A stretch of DNA of 64,000 nt from positions 57,245,872-57,309,871 of the forward strand of contig CM046301.1 in NCBI GenBank assembly GCA_025267735.1. The letters run 5' to 3'. The notes under the pieces were generated by a model that saw nothing but the letters and a program-made list of their open reading frames with translations, did not search any database and was not told the origin of the DNA. Within the stretch, counting starts at the first letter, position 1. Every line of letters starts with the position of its first letter. The stretch comes from Mactra quadrangularis (Eukaryota; Mollusca; Bivalvia; Venerida; Mactridae). A program made the translations under genes and the position numbers. Shown piece after piece: positions 37,521-49,650 of the stretch.

Positions 37521-40500
37521 GGTCGTTTGCGTTAATGCTGGACCCCTATTTGCCGTTAATATCTTTTAAACTATAACAGCGATTTTGCTAAAAATTTTAA
37601 TACTATCTTAGTTCAATTTTTCCTTCTAGGATTTTAATTTTCAGAATTTTTAATAAATAAATAAAAAAGTTTTCCATAAGGTATAATTCAAAATATTTGA
37701 AATTTTTTATCAAAATTCCGGCGGGAGGTAAAATAAGCTGTTCTGATTATAACATTGTCATACTTCCAGTGTTTTTATACAAAGTCCCGTGCGTTTACTG
37801 AAAATTTGTCGCTTAAATAAACACTAGACGGTCTACTGAATTGTAAAGCAGAGGCCCGTCTTTAAAATCGCACGTGTAGAATATGTATAGATTTTGACGA
37901 TACAGACGACAGTGATGATGATATTTGAGTTTGTATATACTGTAATACTTTGTTGGGTATAGATAGATAGCGAAAATAACTTGTTTTCGCGAAAATAACA
38001 TTTTTTACGAAAACAACTTGTTAAATTAATATTATACGTTATTTTAAGCAAAACTTGATATTTTATGAATGTATATGATAAAATACGTTAAATGAGCAAG
38101 TTTTGTTACAAAATTCCGAAAATAATGATTTTATAGCATTGCTCGTGAAACCATTTTGTTTTGCAAGTTTTATTTTCACACTGTATATAATTGTCAACTA
38201 TATCCGGTAATCTGCATGAACAATACAACTTTGAAATTTTGGGAAAAAGTACTAAGGCATTATTAACAAGACATTGCAATAAATGGTCACACCCCTTATC
38301 TAGTTACCTCTCAAATGACACACCTTTACAAACAAACTTGTGATCTTAATCTCACGCGAGATAAAGTTTCTATACGGAAGTTTTTGTTCTGGTCAAAACA
38401 ACCATATCTACAGGATTGAGAACAATGGAGTCAGGAACGCAAAATTTTCATCACGCAAACTGGCTTTTGTTCACTGCTTGAAAGTTATTTTTCTTTTAAG
38501 TTATATTTTCTTTCCTGTTTTATAAACAAAGAATTAACAAGTCATAGTTGCTGACAAACCGTTTTCTTTATGAATCTGAAATATTCAAATAAAGTGGGTC
38601 TTTTTCCAAAATCTTAAAATACACTCATCATTAGCACGTATATAATGAGGTTGCTAGCGAATGTACATACATGTGTATAAACTACACTTTATGTTAAGAG
38701 TTTTTCTCTCACATAAGTAATGTCAGTTTCATGATCTTTACAAATAAACCTCCGCCACACAAGTGGCTTTCAGAAATTCTTCTTCGGATGCTGAATGAAG
38801 CATTCTATCATTATGCTATGTGTTATGTGAATATTAGATACACATGCGCTTGTATTATTTATGTGTATACGATTATTCTGCATCATTTTGATTCTTACAG
38901 TGTTCTATAAATTAAAAATACATAATTCTAAATGTATGGTTTATTGCGGTATAAAGGAAGTTTAAATTCTTCGGTATTCCGCCTCGCGCTGTTTAATATA
39001 GAGCCTTTAGCTAAAATGTGAAAGCAAATCTAGAATTATCACTCCCGAGCCCGCTTCCCGATCCCATATTGTACTGAGAATAAAATTCAAGCTACTTTGC
39101 TTCACAAAATGTTTTATTGATAAGACTGCTGTCCTATCTATCCGAGTACTCGGATATTCGCGATCCCGAACAGAAAATCTAGTACGAATATTCGTCATGT
39201 CCGAAATCGTCGGATCGTGATCAATTGAAAAAACATTTATTAGCTTAATTGATAAACGTAAGCGTTGAACCAGGGACCATGAACCGGGAGTCACGTGACG
39301 CGTTCGTTACTACATTCTAACACATCATATTTACAATACGATGGCGTATACCCATCGTGTGACCCTCGCATGTCCTGCGTGTTACAACTTTGTAAAAATC
39401 TGCGTCTTTGAGGTGACTTTGTGAGTAGATCGGATGCCATCGCATGAAATTCAGGAAGATACGAGTGTGGATCGGATGCGATCGCGTGACCTTCTGTAGG
39501 AATCGTACTTGCTTCGGGTGCTGATTGATTGTCGGACAATTTCGGGGCTATCTTCGTGCGAAATTCGAAATTCAATATTCGTATGTCCATCTGGTGTCAA
39601 TTTCGGAACAGTGTGACGCCAGTTTAATGGATCGTTTAAAAGATATAAAATTTAAATAAAAAGCATATAGAGTTGTATGAATGCCCACATATGGTTCAAT
39701 AGAAATACAATGTGCACGTGTTCACTTGCACTGGACAGAGTTGTGTTCAAATGCACTCTTATTATTTACTTAACATCCGATTTCGTTATTCTAACTTTTT
39801 TGAAAATGGCATTGTCCTAGCTTTTAACAGATACATTATTTATGAGGATCCATTCATGAATAAAGAAATAAAGGTGGGTCCATTTCCTACAAAGAATAGA
39901 CGCGCAAAAATTATCAAAGAATACACCTTAGTTTGAACGTTTGTAAAAATCTTTGCGATATTCATTATTATACAAGAAAGTTAAGGGGTGGGTCCATGTA
40001 ATCGTTCCATTTTCTTTAAAAAACATAGGTGGGTCCGGGGAATACACCTGTCCAGATTGACTGATTGTTGCTTTAGTAGGAAAAGTTGTTTTTGAGAGAT
40101 TGGCTGATTGTTGTTTTCATATAAAAGTTGTTTTCGTAGAAAAAGTTGTTTTCGCGAGACTGACTGATTTTTGCTTTCAAAGTTGTTTTCGTGAGATTGA
40201 CTGATAGTTGTTTTCGTATTTTTCGGAATTTTGTACCAAAACTTGCTCATTTAAAGTATTTTTAAATGCATTCATAAAATACTAAGTTTTGTTTGAAATA
40301 ACGTATAATATTAATTTAACAGGTTGTTTTCGTAAAAAAAGTTGTTTTCACGAAAACAAGTTGTTTTCGCTTTCTATCTATACTGTACTTTGTTATCAAA
40401 TAAAATTTCTAACCGGGCCTCATATTTAGCTATTATTTGTATCTACTGTTATAAGGCTGTTCTGATTATGGAACATACCCATTTAACAAAAGTCTCTTTT

Positions 40501-40685
40501 TGGCTTCAAAATTTGCATTGCATGTCTATGGGAAGTATGTTATGTATTTAAAGAAAAATTCTGAATTTTTGGATTTGAGAAGGAAAATGCTAGTTATGAT
40601 CACATACAAAATTTGAGTTAATTCCATCCGATAGTTATTGAGATAATTCATGATTTTAGGGGTCCAGCTTTAACGCAAACGACCT
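37521..40685. mobile_element. long-TIR element E nested in element C
   Basis: Ends GGTCGTTTGCGTTAATGCTG and the inverted right end GGTCGTTTGCGTTAAAGCTG are nearly identical and preceded by TA. Similarity continues inward for about 470-610 bp with indels (left to about 38130, right from about 40215). It includes GTTGTTTTCG blocks and AAAACTTGATATTTTATGAA. The interior has two overlapping minus-strand frames (39007-39294, 39291-39590) of about 95 and 99 residues in a GC-richer patch, with no recognisable domain. Confidence 0.75.
40031..40215. repeat. tandem GTTGTTTTCGTGAGATTGAC units
   Basis: Imperfect ~28-45 bp repeats of AAAGTTGTTTTCGYGAGAYT followed by GACTGATTGTTG lie near the inner edge of the right arm of element E. 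Confidence 0.65.
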
Positions 40686-41390
40686 ATACATGTATATATA
40701 TTCACACATACCGTGTATACATAATACATATATTTTATATTTTAAAAGTTATTTTTCTCATTGTTATTAATGCAGTTTACATTTTCTTTACGTATTTTTA
40801 AAGATTAAAACACATTCAATTTACGCGACGTCGCCTACGAAGTCGGAGAAAACTGTCTTTATTTCATACAATTACTTCTCTAAAACGTTGAATTACGGAA
40901 AAAGTAGCTCGAAGACATGTCTTTTTTATTTTATAATATCTTAACATGTGCATCTGAGAATAACATATTAATTTTTCAGGGTATGTCACCAGACTACTTT
41001 TTTCGTAAAATGCGTTTCAGTATGAAATAATTCCATTTGTATGAGCTAATAAAATCACCGTCTCACGACGTTTAAAGCAATGAGAACACAATATACACTG
41101 TAATTCGTTAAGACCGACCTTTGCATCGCTTTGCCATGTGTATGCAGAATATTTACAAGTTTGTTTGATAAATTTCCGTCAATTATTGTCCATTTTATGA
41201 ACGCCGAAACGCAAAAATAACCGCAAAATACGTCACGCGCCAATTCGCGGCACGACGTCACCAAGGCAACGTCTTAATCATTTTGAACACCAAAACCGAA
41301 AAGACGAAACTTTAATTGACAAGTGTACCTAATTTGAGCAAGATCGAAGGAAAGTCGAAAATTAATTTGTAAAGTGTGGAGCTACCTTAA

Positions 41391-42540
41391 GTAGCAAAGC
41401 GTGACGTAAGCACTGTGAGGAGTTTGTCAATTGTTATTTCACCCGCCATTTTGGATATGACTAATTAACTTACCGGATGTTTAATATACGGCGATATGCC
41501 TTTCCCTAAACCCACCGTTTTTCACTGAAAAAACTGACTTCAAAAATTCATAAAAGTGTATATTTATTAATTGTGTAACAAAAAATTCATTTGTCAAATG
41601 ACAAATTTACAAAGAAAGCTTGATTGACATAATCATTAATAATATTATTGTTTGAAAAGGTGTAAAAAATATAACATAAATAACTTGACTTCATTCATAT
41701 GTTACAAACAATGGCTTGGGGATTAAACATTTTAATATTTAAAAATCTAAACTTAATTTTACTTAAAATAATAATACAAAATGATGTAAAATACATTCCA
41801 ATTAGTTTATGTCAGTCTGCACTGTGATAAATGTCCTAATATTTTGGGACAAAGTGGACCATCGTCGGGACAAGGACCATTATTGTTGTCAAATGAAATG
41901 AGGATTGAAACATATTTATATTTCATTTCTGAATACATGTTATCGGTGTTAAAATGCTCAACTAGGTCAGTGACTTTATTTGTAAACAGCAATTTAGGTG
42001 TACCCAGTTAGACTTCCAAACCATTTAAATCAATAGATATAGTAAAGGTTCAAGCTGTCAAATACATTTTTCTAAAAATAATCTCTCAAACAAGAGCATG
42101 TAACTTTTTCCATTTTCTGTCAGATTTTGATAAAAACAGTGGATCCAAAATGTTTATGTTGATTCTCTTGTTAAAAATGTCATTTTTAAACAATTTTCAC
42201 TTTGAGCAAATGGTGGAAATCAGAGTTACATAATGAAACAGACATAGACTTCCATCTGCACATGTGTTTTTTAATAGGTATATATTTGCAGTCACCAAAT
42301 TTGTAATGTTGATTTATATTACCAACAATAAAGAAATCTTTGACTTTGACAGTCACCAATATTTAGCATTTTCAGTATAATTTATAATAAGGTATTCCTA
42401 GTCAAACATGTGTGGCTAGGTGGCAGTTTGTATGGAAGTTTTATCATTTCAAGATTCTCAATTTTAATCAATTAAAACCTTGTTGACTTTTTAGCTCGAC
42501 TTTTCAAAAAAATGAAGGCTTATAAATGCTATCACTTTAG
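41391..42540. other. noncoding stretch with LINE-like tail
   Basis: A short direct repeat AAAGCGTGACGTAAGCACTG occurs on both sides of element C (33813 and 41397). CCAACAATAAAGAAATCTTT at about 42323 resembles a LINE 3' end. No gene recognised. Confidence 0.35.
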
Positions 42541-43835
42541 TGTTTGTGTTGGCATAGGCGTTGGATTTTAGGTTAAAGTTTTTTTTTAAATTCTTATATC
42601 TTCAACACTATTCAAGATATTTTATTGAAAGTTGATATTCTTATATCAACCATACCTTGAAAGGGGATAACTCTGGATTGATTATTTTTTTAATTATTGC
42701 CCTTTTATACTTAAAAATTGCAAAATATGAGGTTAAAGTTTTTCCTGTATACAATATTTTCAATACTGATTAAGATAATTATGTGAACTAAAGTTTGTAT
42801 ACTTACATGTATTTGAAGGTGCTATATCTCCACCACTATAAAGGGACATACTTGTGGATGAATTATTACTGGAGTAATTGCCCCTTTAGGCCACAACAAA
42901 TTGATCATATGTTCTATGGATTCCCTCGCACCTTAATTTTGACGGTTTTTACAAAAAAAATATTTTTATTTCCTCGCTCGCTCATAAAAATTTGGTCAAA
43001 CCGCTATATAAAGCAAGTGAATAAAGACTTTTTTTATTCTTTTGTCTTCGCTCGCTCTCCCCATTTTTTTTTCAGAAAAATCCGTAGAACATATGATCAT
43101 TCAACGTGTTGTGGCCTTTTACCAAAATAAATGCAAATATGTCAGAGGTTAAAGTTTTTCCTATATACCATATCTTCTATACTGATTAAGATATGTGACC
43201 TAAAGTTTGTTAACTTATTTGTCAGTACTATATCTTTATGACTTTTAGGGGACGTAACGGTGGATGAATTGTTTTTTGAGTTATGCCCCTTTATATTTTA
43301 ACATAAAGATTAATTTTGTTGGAATTTGATATATTTAGTACTTATTAATATATTTGAATGAAAGTTGGTATGCTTATTCATCGGTTCTTCATCTATAGAA
43401 CTTTAAAGGGACATAACTCGCAATGAATTACTTTCGAAGTTATGCTCCTTTATACTCATATATTTAAGGTTAAAGTTTTTTTCAAACTGAATTTATTTAG
43501 TTTGATTAAGAGTTGGTATGCTTATTCATCAGTACATCCACTTGACTACAAAGCGTAATTACTTTTCATGAATTATTTTTGGAGTTGTGCCCCTTTTCAA
43601 CTTTTTAATGAAGGTTAAAGTACTTACAAGTGAAATATTTTTAATACTCATCAAGATATTTAAATGAAAGTTGGTATGCTTATTCATCAGTACAACATCT
43701 ACTTGACTACAAAGGGATGCAAATCTTATTATTTTTGGAGTTGAGCCCCTTTACAATTTTTTAATTACAGTTAAAGTCTTTCGATACTATGGATGTATGT
43801 TTTAGGAGATATGCTCCTTTTACATTTTACAAATA
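42541..43835. repeat. tandem array of ~150-190-bp units
   Basis: Phrases recur in order: GGTTAAAGTTTTTC, GAAAGTTGGTATGCTTATTC, AAAGGGACATAACT, TGGATGAATTATT, then GGAGTTATGCCCCTTTATA. I count about seven to eight diverged units. The array is interrupted by the MITE at 42889-43116. Confidence 0.75.
42889..43116. mobile_element. TTA-flanked MITE, copy 2
   Basis: Same family and orientation as 13241-13462, with GGCCACAACAAATTGATCAT and inverted GTTGTGGCC ends. The left flank is TTA and the right flank TTT, a slightly decayed duplication. It sits inside the tandem array, so it inserted after the array formed. Confidence 0.8.
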
Positions 43836-44149
43836 TGAATTGGTAATAATTGTTTGACTGATTTATTTCCTTAGAAAATTAAGTTCTGTATTGAAAGCAC
43901 TTTTGTTTAAAGATAAGCCCTTACATGAACAAAAAACTCAATAAGTGGAGCATGCTGTAATTGGACTGCTCTTGTTATATGATTCCAAAGACATACATAT
44001 GTATTTAATGCTGTGACTTAACAAACTATCATTACAAACGCCATTTTGGATCTTGAAAATAAATTACCTGTATGTATACAGAGTCTGGGACAAAGGTATA
44101 TTCTTAATTCTCTACTGTAATGTTTAAAAAATGCTTCATGATTAATATT

Positions 44150-44755
44150 GTTTTAAGCCTATTTCACATCATGCTTGCGGCAGCCGTACGACATCATTTT
44201 CTGAAAATCGCAGAACTTCGTACGAACCCCGCAAGACAGTCGTGCGTTTTTCAGGTGATCGCATCGTCGTAGATGTCGCAAGTCAAATTTTCAACTTGTT
44301 TATTTTTCTTGCGATCTCGTTGCGATTTTTGGATTTTTGGAACCCGCAAGACAGTCGTGTGACTGCCGTAAGACAACCGTACGTCATTCTTGAAACAGTC
44401 GCACGTCAGTTAAAGAATTAGGCGTTCGCATGAATATCGTACGACTTTCGTACAAGTTTGTGTTTGTCGTGCGATTGACATACGGATGACGTACGAAACT
44501 TTTCGAAATCTCACGACAGTCTTACGACAGTCGTTAGTGTTTGTACGACAGCCTCGCGATTATCGCACGGCAGTCGTGCGTAAACACGTGCGACAAACAA
44601 CCTAGGGCTCGTGAGAGCGTCGTACGACCGCCGTAGGACGATTGCACGGAAAGTTTGATGTATCTGCGGCGGCTGCGATTCGTCTGCAATTTTCGTTCGC
44701 AGTAAAAATCGTACGACTAAAAAAATGCACGGCTGATGTGAAACAGGCTTTACTG
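44150..44755. mobile_element. CpG-rich TIR element
   Basis: The ends AAGCCTATTTCACATCATGC and inverted AAGCCTGTTTCACATCAGCC form TIRs. The ~570-bp interior is densely CpG-rich with recurrent CGTACGAC and GACAGTCGTGCG words in both orientations. No coding frame survives. The composition contrasts sharply with its surroundings. Confidence 0.7.
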
Positions 44756-46138
44756 TCTGTATTGCTAAAACAGAAGTTTGAAGAAAAGTTTACATGAGCC
44801 CAGAAAAAGTTAAGAAGAACTCAGGTTTTTAACAAAATTTAAACCCAGATAAAACCCACATCTGCAACTACTCATAAGGACTTTCAATCTTTCCATAGTT
44901 CAAGTTAATTCATTAATGTACTTAGTTTTAACTTCTTATAAAATGATAATGTTTTATAAGATATTGTCATGTTTGAATGATTTATTAAACAACCCTCTTA
45001 TGTTATCAGACGATATTTATACAGGATGACACTTATTTCCTTCATTTAATAGATTAACAATGTCAATACTTACAAATGATGAAATAATGGAAAAGGTTAT
45101 TTAATAGTTGATAAAGATCTAAATTTATCTTTGAAATTCATTGAATTTTTCTCATTTGTCTAATGTTTTGAAGCATGATTAGCTTCTAATACGGGTCATA
45201 TTATATAACTTGGGACCAAATCAACTTAGGAACAAGGTCGGGTATTTTATGATTTTTGTGCATCAAAACTCTGGAGCTCTGGTCAAATTAGAGTCCTGAA
45301 ATCAAGTACTTAAATTGCTATCACCATGTTTGTTATATTTGGCTAAGTTAAGTGTGATCTAGTAAGATTATTGTACCCTGCATTTTATTAAAAGTAAAAC
45401 TATTTCTTCATTAAAGCCACATTATCAAAAGTAACATTGTTTTTGGACTGCAATGAAAATAGACATTTATCTATTTCAAACACCTCTTATTTACAAGATT
45501 TTTGAATTAAGTGCAAATATTGCTTTGATATGTTTATGTTATTTATTGCGAATCAAAGTAAAAAGTAGATCAAAACCTAAGGTAGAATTTGGTTGTCAAT
45601 ACTTGAAACAAAATGTTTGATCACAGTATGTTAAAGTCTTGTTAGGGAAAAGAACTGCTTCAAATTACATAATTAAGCACAAAAACTATTTGGATCAGGT
45701 TTTTTGAACATAAGCATATAAATGAATAAAGTGGGCTCTTATTAAAGCACCCCACCTTTTTAAGAAATGGACTGTTAATTGTGTCTCTAATGCATGTTAT
45801 ATTCTGATAACCTTATGTTTGTAAAACAGTTTCCAAGTCTACTAATGATTGATATTACTTCATATAGTGGCTTTAAGTACAGGTCACAAAGGCGGATCCA
45901 GCGGGGGGGGGGGGGGGTCAGGGGGTCCAGACCCCTCCTAGAATTCCCAAAATGCACATGTCCATTAGTGTATATCTTGACTGTATTTCTTGATCTGCCA
46001 CTGGGTCATGTGTAAAACATAACTTGTATACTTGTACATGTATAAAAGAACTTATTAAGAACTCTACCATTTTCACCTCTTAGTGTCTATTGTTATATAT
46101 TGATTTGTAACTTATGCCTTATTTTTGTTTAATTTCAG
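44756..46138. other. noncoding, probably intron upstream of the sushi exon
   Basis: AT-rich. At 45889-45990 a GGCGGATCCAG end followed by a long G run resembles GGCCGGATCCAG-type MITE termini. The stretch ends in TTTTTGTTTAATTTCAG, a good splice acceptor. No signal-peptide exon was found. Confidence 0.5.
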
Positions 46139-47230
46139 ACATAGCTTTGGTGAATGCAAACTGTCTCAGTTTACCAAACATTGAGTATACTACAAACAAT
46201 ATAACAACTCCAGGCCCATATCCTAATGGTACAGTTGTAAGATTTTTTTGTGGTGATGATTACATACAACAAGGCAATTCTTTGTATGTTTGTATCGAAG
46301 GTACTTGGTTATATGGCAATATGACATGTGAATTGATTACTTGTAAACATGTTGAACCTCCGGACAATGGATTTCTCAGTAATGAACCAAGTTATGAAGT
46401 AGGAACATTTTTAGTATTTGAATGTAACCAGGGTTATGATACTATTGGATATACAAGGCTGTTGTGTAGAGGTGATGGTTTTTGGAATCCATCCTATGCT
46501 CCAGTTTGTGAGATAAAAACTTGTGGTGAATTTGGTGATGTACTTAATGGTGATACTTTTCAAGATAATACTTTTCATGAGAGAGATGCATATGGTGCAG
46601 TAGTTGATGTTACCTGTGACCGTGGCTATGTTCTAGAAGGTAGTAAGGAAGTTGTTTGTGGTGAGAATGGATGGGGTGACAAACCAGTGTGTAAGCCATC
46701 TACATGTGATCCATACCCTGGTTTTAATTCTTCTTGTATTGGTAATCATAGACTTACAGACACTGGGTTTTTATTTATAGTATGTAAAACGGACACTTCT
46801 TCTACAAGAACTGGTCCTAATTATGTCAAGTGTAAAGATCTTAGATGGGAGCCAGCACCGAGTGAAAACTTGTTGGCTTGTTATTGTAACTGTAAAGTTA
46901 ATATTAGTTCGAACATGGTTATTTCCAATATTGACGCTGATGGATATTTGAAGCATGAGGAGACATTGGACTGGAGATGTAAACATGGCTCTGTCAAAGA
47001 AAGTTCTGAACCTTTGATCTGTCGAGATGGTAAAATGTCGTCGTTACCAAAATGTATTTCAAAACAACCGCCTGTAACCTACGCACCTGACTATACTGAA
47101 TCTACTCAAGTTCATCGTACTAGTACAAGTGCACTTGCGAGTTCTCCAAAGCCACTTTCTACAATAACGAGTTCTCCAAAGACGTCTTCTACAATAACGA
47201 GTTCTCCAAAGCCACCTTCGACAATAACAA
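46139..47230 (+). CDS. sushi (CCP) domain membrane protein, extracellular exon
   Basis: Sushi modules are ~60-residue, four-cysteine beta folds found in complement regulators and adhesion receptors. The frame (read from an ATG at 46114 that lies in the intron) shows module 1 at residues ~17-72 (C17, C46, C60, C72), module 2 at ~77-132 (C77, C104, C118, C132) and module 3 at ~137-193 (C137, C168, C182, C193). All have the usual Gly-Tyr and Trp positions (NQGYD, DRGYV, GTWLYG, GWG). Two divergent cysteine-rich modules follow (~198-315). Next comes a Ser/Thr/Pro stalk with three TITSSPKP-type 11-residue repeats, probably O-glycosylated. The exon starts after TTTAATTTCAG and ends at A|GTATAC, phase 1 at both ends. 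The open frame continues past the donor only as non-homologous tail. The membrane exon is at 53049. The start and signal peptide lie outside what I can identify. The function is unknown; immune recognition or adhesion is an inference. Confidence 0.88.
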
Positions 47231-47504
47231 GTATACCTGTCTTTTATCCTACACAAACATGTATAAATAGAAGATATAGAAAAGTTTTTATATATATTCT
47301 TCATTTTGTAAGGGAAAAAATAGAAAATAAATGTTGCTGTGGCATTTTATGTTTAGCTGAAACATACTTACAACTACTGTTTTCAAAAGAATAATGCTTA
47401 AGGTTAAAATGGGAATTTTGGATTGAAATTTAGGAAAGCAAGGTATGATTTAAAATTGGGAATACAGACCATAAACGGCTATAAAATTGCTCAGAATTAA
47501 ACAC

Positions 47505-47575
47505 TGCCGTAACAAGTTAACCATTTAAATAACTGGTTAGTTATGTGGTTATCTGATGGCAGAAATACGCCTCCA
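47505..47575. repeat. fragment of the AACTAGTTAACC palindromic element
   Basis: GTTAACCATTTAAATAACTG, then GGTTAGTTATGTGGTTATCT and GGCAGAAATACGCC match the reverse complement of the left end of the element at 14978-15353. Confidence 0.65.
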
Positions 47576-47780
47576 TAGTTTTCTGTCAATGCTTTACAAT
47601 TTTGATTGAGATGAAATATCTATTATATGTGCTTTATTAATTGATTAGCTAGTGCAGTCATAAGCATGTACAATATTATGATGATTTTGTGTAAGTTTTT
47701 AATTTATTACTGTTGCATTTTAGTAAGAAATTGCAAATTTTAAGTGTTATTTTAACTTTTATTATGCTCCTTTATCTTCA

Positions 47781-47960
47781 GAGAATACAATAACTTACAC
47801 AAAGAAAAATTCATCTAAAAGAAAAATTGCCTATGAAGACTTATATGATTTAGAAAGAAAGAAAATATTAATTGAAATCGAAATTCTAGAAGCAAAAAAA
47901 CAACAAGAACAAGAATTATTTGAGCTGAAGAAAAAGAAGATAATGCAAGAAATAAATTAA
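47781..47960 (+). pseudogene. C-terminal exon resembling the Myb/SANT-like protein of Harbinger elements
   Basis: After a TTATCTTCAG acceptor the frame reads ENTITYTKKNSSKRK, then a strongly charged helix with heptad-like leucines (DLYDLERKKILIEIEILEAK), and stops at 47960. PIF/Harbinger elements carry a second gene for a Myb/trihelix DNA-binding protein with such a coiled-coil tail, often convergent with the transposase, as here. No upstream DNA-binding exon is present in the preceding sequence, so the gene is incomplete and the left side of the transposon is probably lost. Identification rests on composition and context only. Confidence 0.45.
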
Positions 47961-47999
47961 CATAAACCGAGTATAACCTGTATCACCTTATAATTATGT

Positions 48000-49380
48000 T
48001 CTGTTACATACTTTTTACAATTCATGTTTACTTCTATGTATAATAAACATTTTATGTATAGTTCTGTGACATTCAAATTATACTATTTGTCAATCATTGA
48101 TATGTATTCAGACAATATTGCTTTTTTAACAAAATCTGCATATGACTTCAAATATGATTATTGTGAAATATTACAATTTTTAAGTGAATGATGCCAAAAC
48201 CAATATAATGATTTTAGAAAGGGAGGTAATTACATGTACATGTATTTTATAAACTTAGCTTTTAATTACCAAGGAAATCGTTTTTAACTTTACAGATTCA
48301 AGTGCATGATCTAACCAGGCTTATAAGGCAATGTTCACTTTAGATAAGTACCTGTACAAATTTACTTATACATATACATTTTGCCATAACATAAGCTCAA
48401 ACTGTTTGATAAACATATATTGTCCATCATTATTTATTGATGTAAACTTTTTTTTTTTTAATATTTTATCTATAGGAAGAGTTTATTGTTTTTTTGTACA
48501 AGATTTGGATAAGAAAAAACACTCAAATTATGTTTGTTTATGGGGAATTAGTGCTTGTTTCTTTTAAGACAATCAATTCATTTAAAATGCTTAAGTATTG
48601 GTTAAGAAGACTGACAATAAAAGATAATACATATGCACACATTATATGTATAATTTAATGAAGAATTGGTGTCTGCATGTTGAACATTAAAATGTTTAAT
48701 TCAAATGTTTATTGGGTTTATTTGGAATGTTGATTTATCAGGATATTGGTAATGATTTATTTCACTATTTAAGGAACAACTTAATGATCGGTTTATACAA
48801 TATTGGAATACTAGACTGACAAATTAAGTTGTACTTAAATTTTATAATCATATTTCAAATTTTATTTTACAGTATTTTTTTACATGGATTAATTTTATCA
48901 TAGTGATACCATTTCTTAAATAACGCATTGAATATTGCAGTTGGTTTAATCCAATAAGAAATCAAATGATTGAAAAAAAGATTTCAGTTGTAACCAATTA
49001 GAATATGAATTTCATTTCATACTGGAATGTATTATTTCTGTAGATCATAGAGAAATGTACATTCTTAACAAATACTGGTTTATACCAAGTATGGTCAAAC
49101 TTATCAATCTTTTATATGTAGAAAATAATACAGTACTTAGAAAAGGAGAATTTTATTATATATAATAAAAATATGAATACTGTTTTGTTGTTTATGAATA
49201 TATATGTTATTTTATTTAAATATATTCATATATCTAATACATATTCATCAGTTCATTATTAATTTGTAATCATAAATTGTATTTTTTTAGATTTTTACAT
49301 GTTTTTGACACAGAATGATAATATCTATCTACACATAAAACAAATCATGTATTTTTTTGACAAATTGAACATTCCATACA
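48000..49380. other. AT-rich intron interior
   Basis: No coding or RNA feature recognised. An open frame at 48331-48567 has no domain. Confidence 0.35.
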
Positions 49381-49650
49381 TTCTGTGACATAATTAAAAC
49401 TTCATATATTTGTCAAAAATAATGAACATTTCAAAACAATTGGTCACAAAAAATAAACACTTCAAACATTTGGTCACAAAAAATAAACACTTCAAACATT
49501 TGGTCACAAAAAATAAACACTTCAAACATTTGGTCACAAATGATAAACACTTCAAACATTTGGTCACAAATGATAAACATTAAATACAATGTGTCACAAG
49601 TGATAAATACTTCAAACATTCAGTCACAAATTGTTTACAATTCCTGTATT
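49381..49650. repeat. 30-bp minisatellite
   Basis: The unit TGGTCACAAAAAATAAACAC followed by TTCAAACATT is repeated exactly every 30 bp from 49441 to about 49620, with diverged units on both sides. Because 30 is a multiple of three, one minus-strand frame reads a periodic MFEVFIFCDQ peptide, which is a by-product. Confidence 0.95.

Larger units (their letters stand above)
33904..41386. mobile_element. TTAA-bounded element C with ~650-bp TIRs
   Basis: The left arm 33904 to about 34553 pairs with about 40747-41386; positions sum to 75290 over most of the arm. Ends read GGTAGCTCCA, with TTAA outside on both sides (33900-33903, 41387-41390). The arms differ by scattered substitutions and a few small indels, so it is older than the 23-30 kb palindrome. 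A 69-residue frame is preserved in both arms but has no domain. The interior holds a SINE (34800-35030) and a nested long-TIR element (37521-40685). No transposase recognised. Confidence 0.85.

Noticed and set aside
39007..39590. Two overlapping minus-strand frames in element E as a transposase
   Set aside because: No DDE-like spacing, helix-turn-helix or zinc-finger motif is visible, and they overlap in different frames.
34026..41264. A 69-residue frame conserved in both arms of element C
   Set aside because: Conservation follows from the TIR itself; no domain and no sign of selection that I can see by eye.
47059..47304. 81-residue minus-strand frame with repeated WRTRYCRR
   Set aside because: It is the antisense shadow of the Ser/Thr/Pro stalk repeats of the sushi exon.
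49431..49619. Periodic MFEVFIFCDQ peptide frame
   Set aside because: A 30-bp minisatellite gives a 10-residue period in one frame; no other evidence of coding.
49381..49650. CRISPR-like array
   Set aside because: The 30-bp units are contiguous with no unique spacers, and the DNA is clearly eukaryotic.
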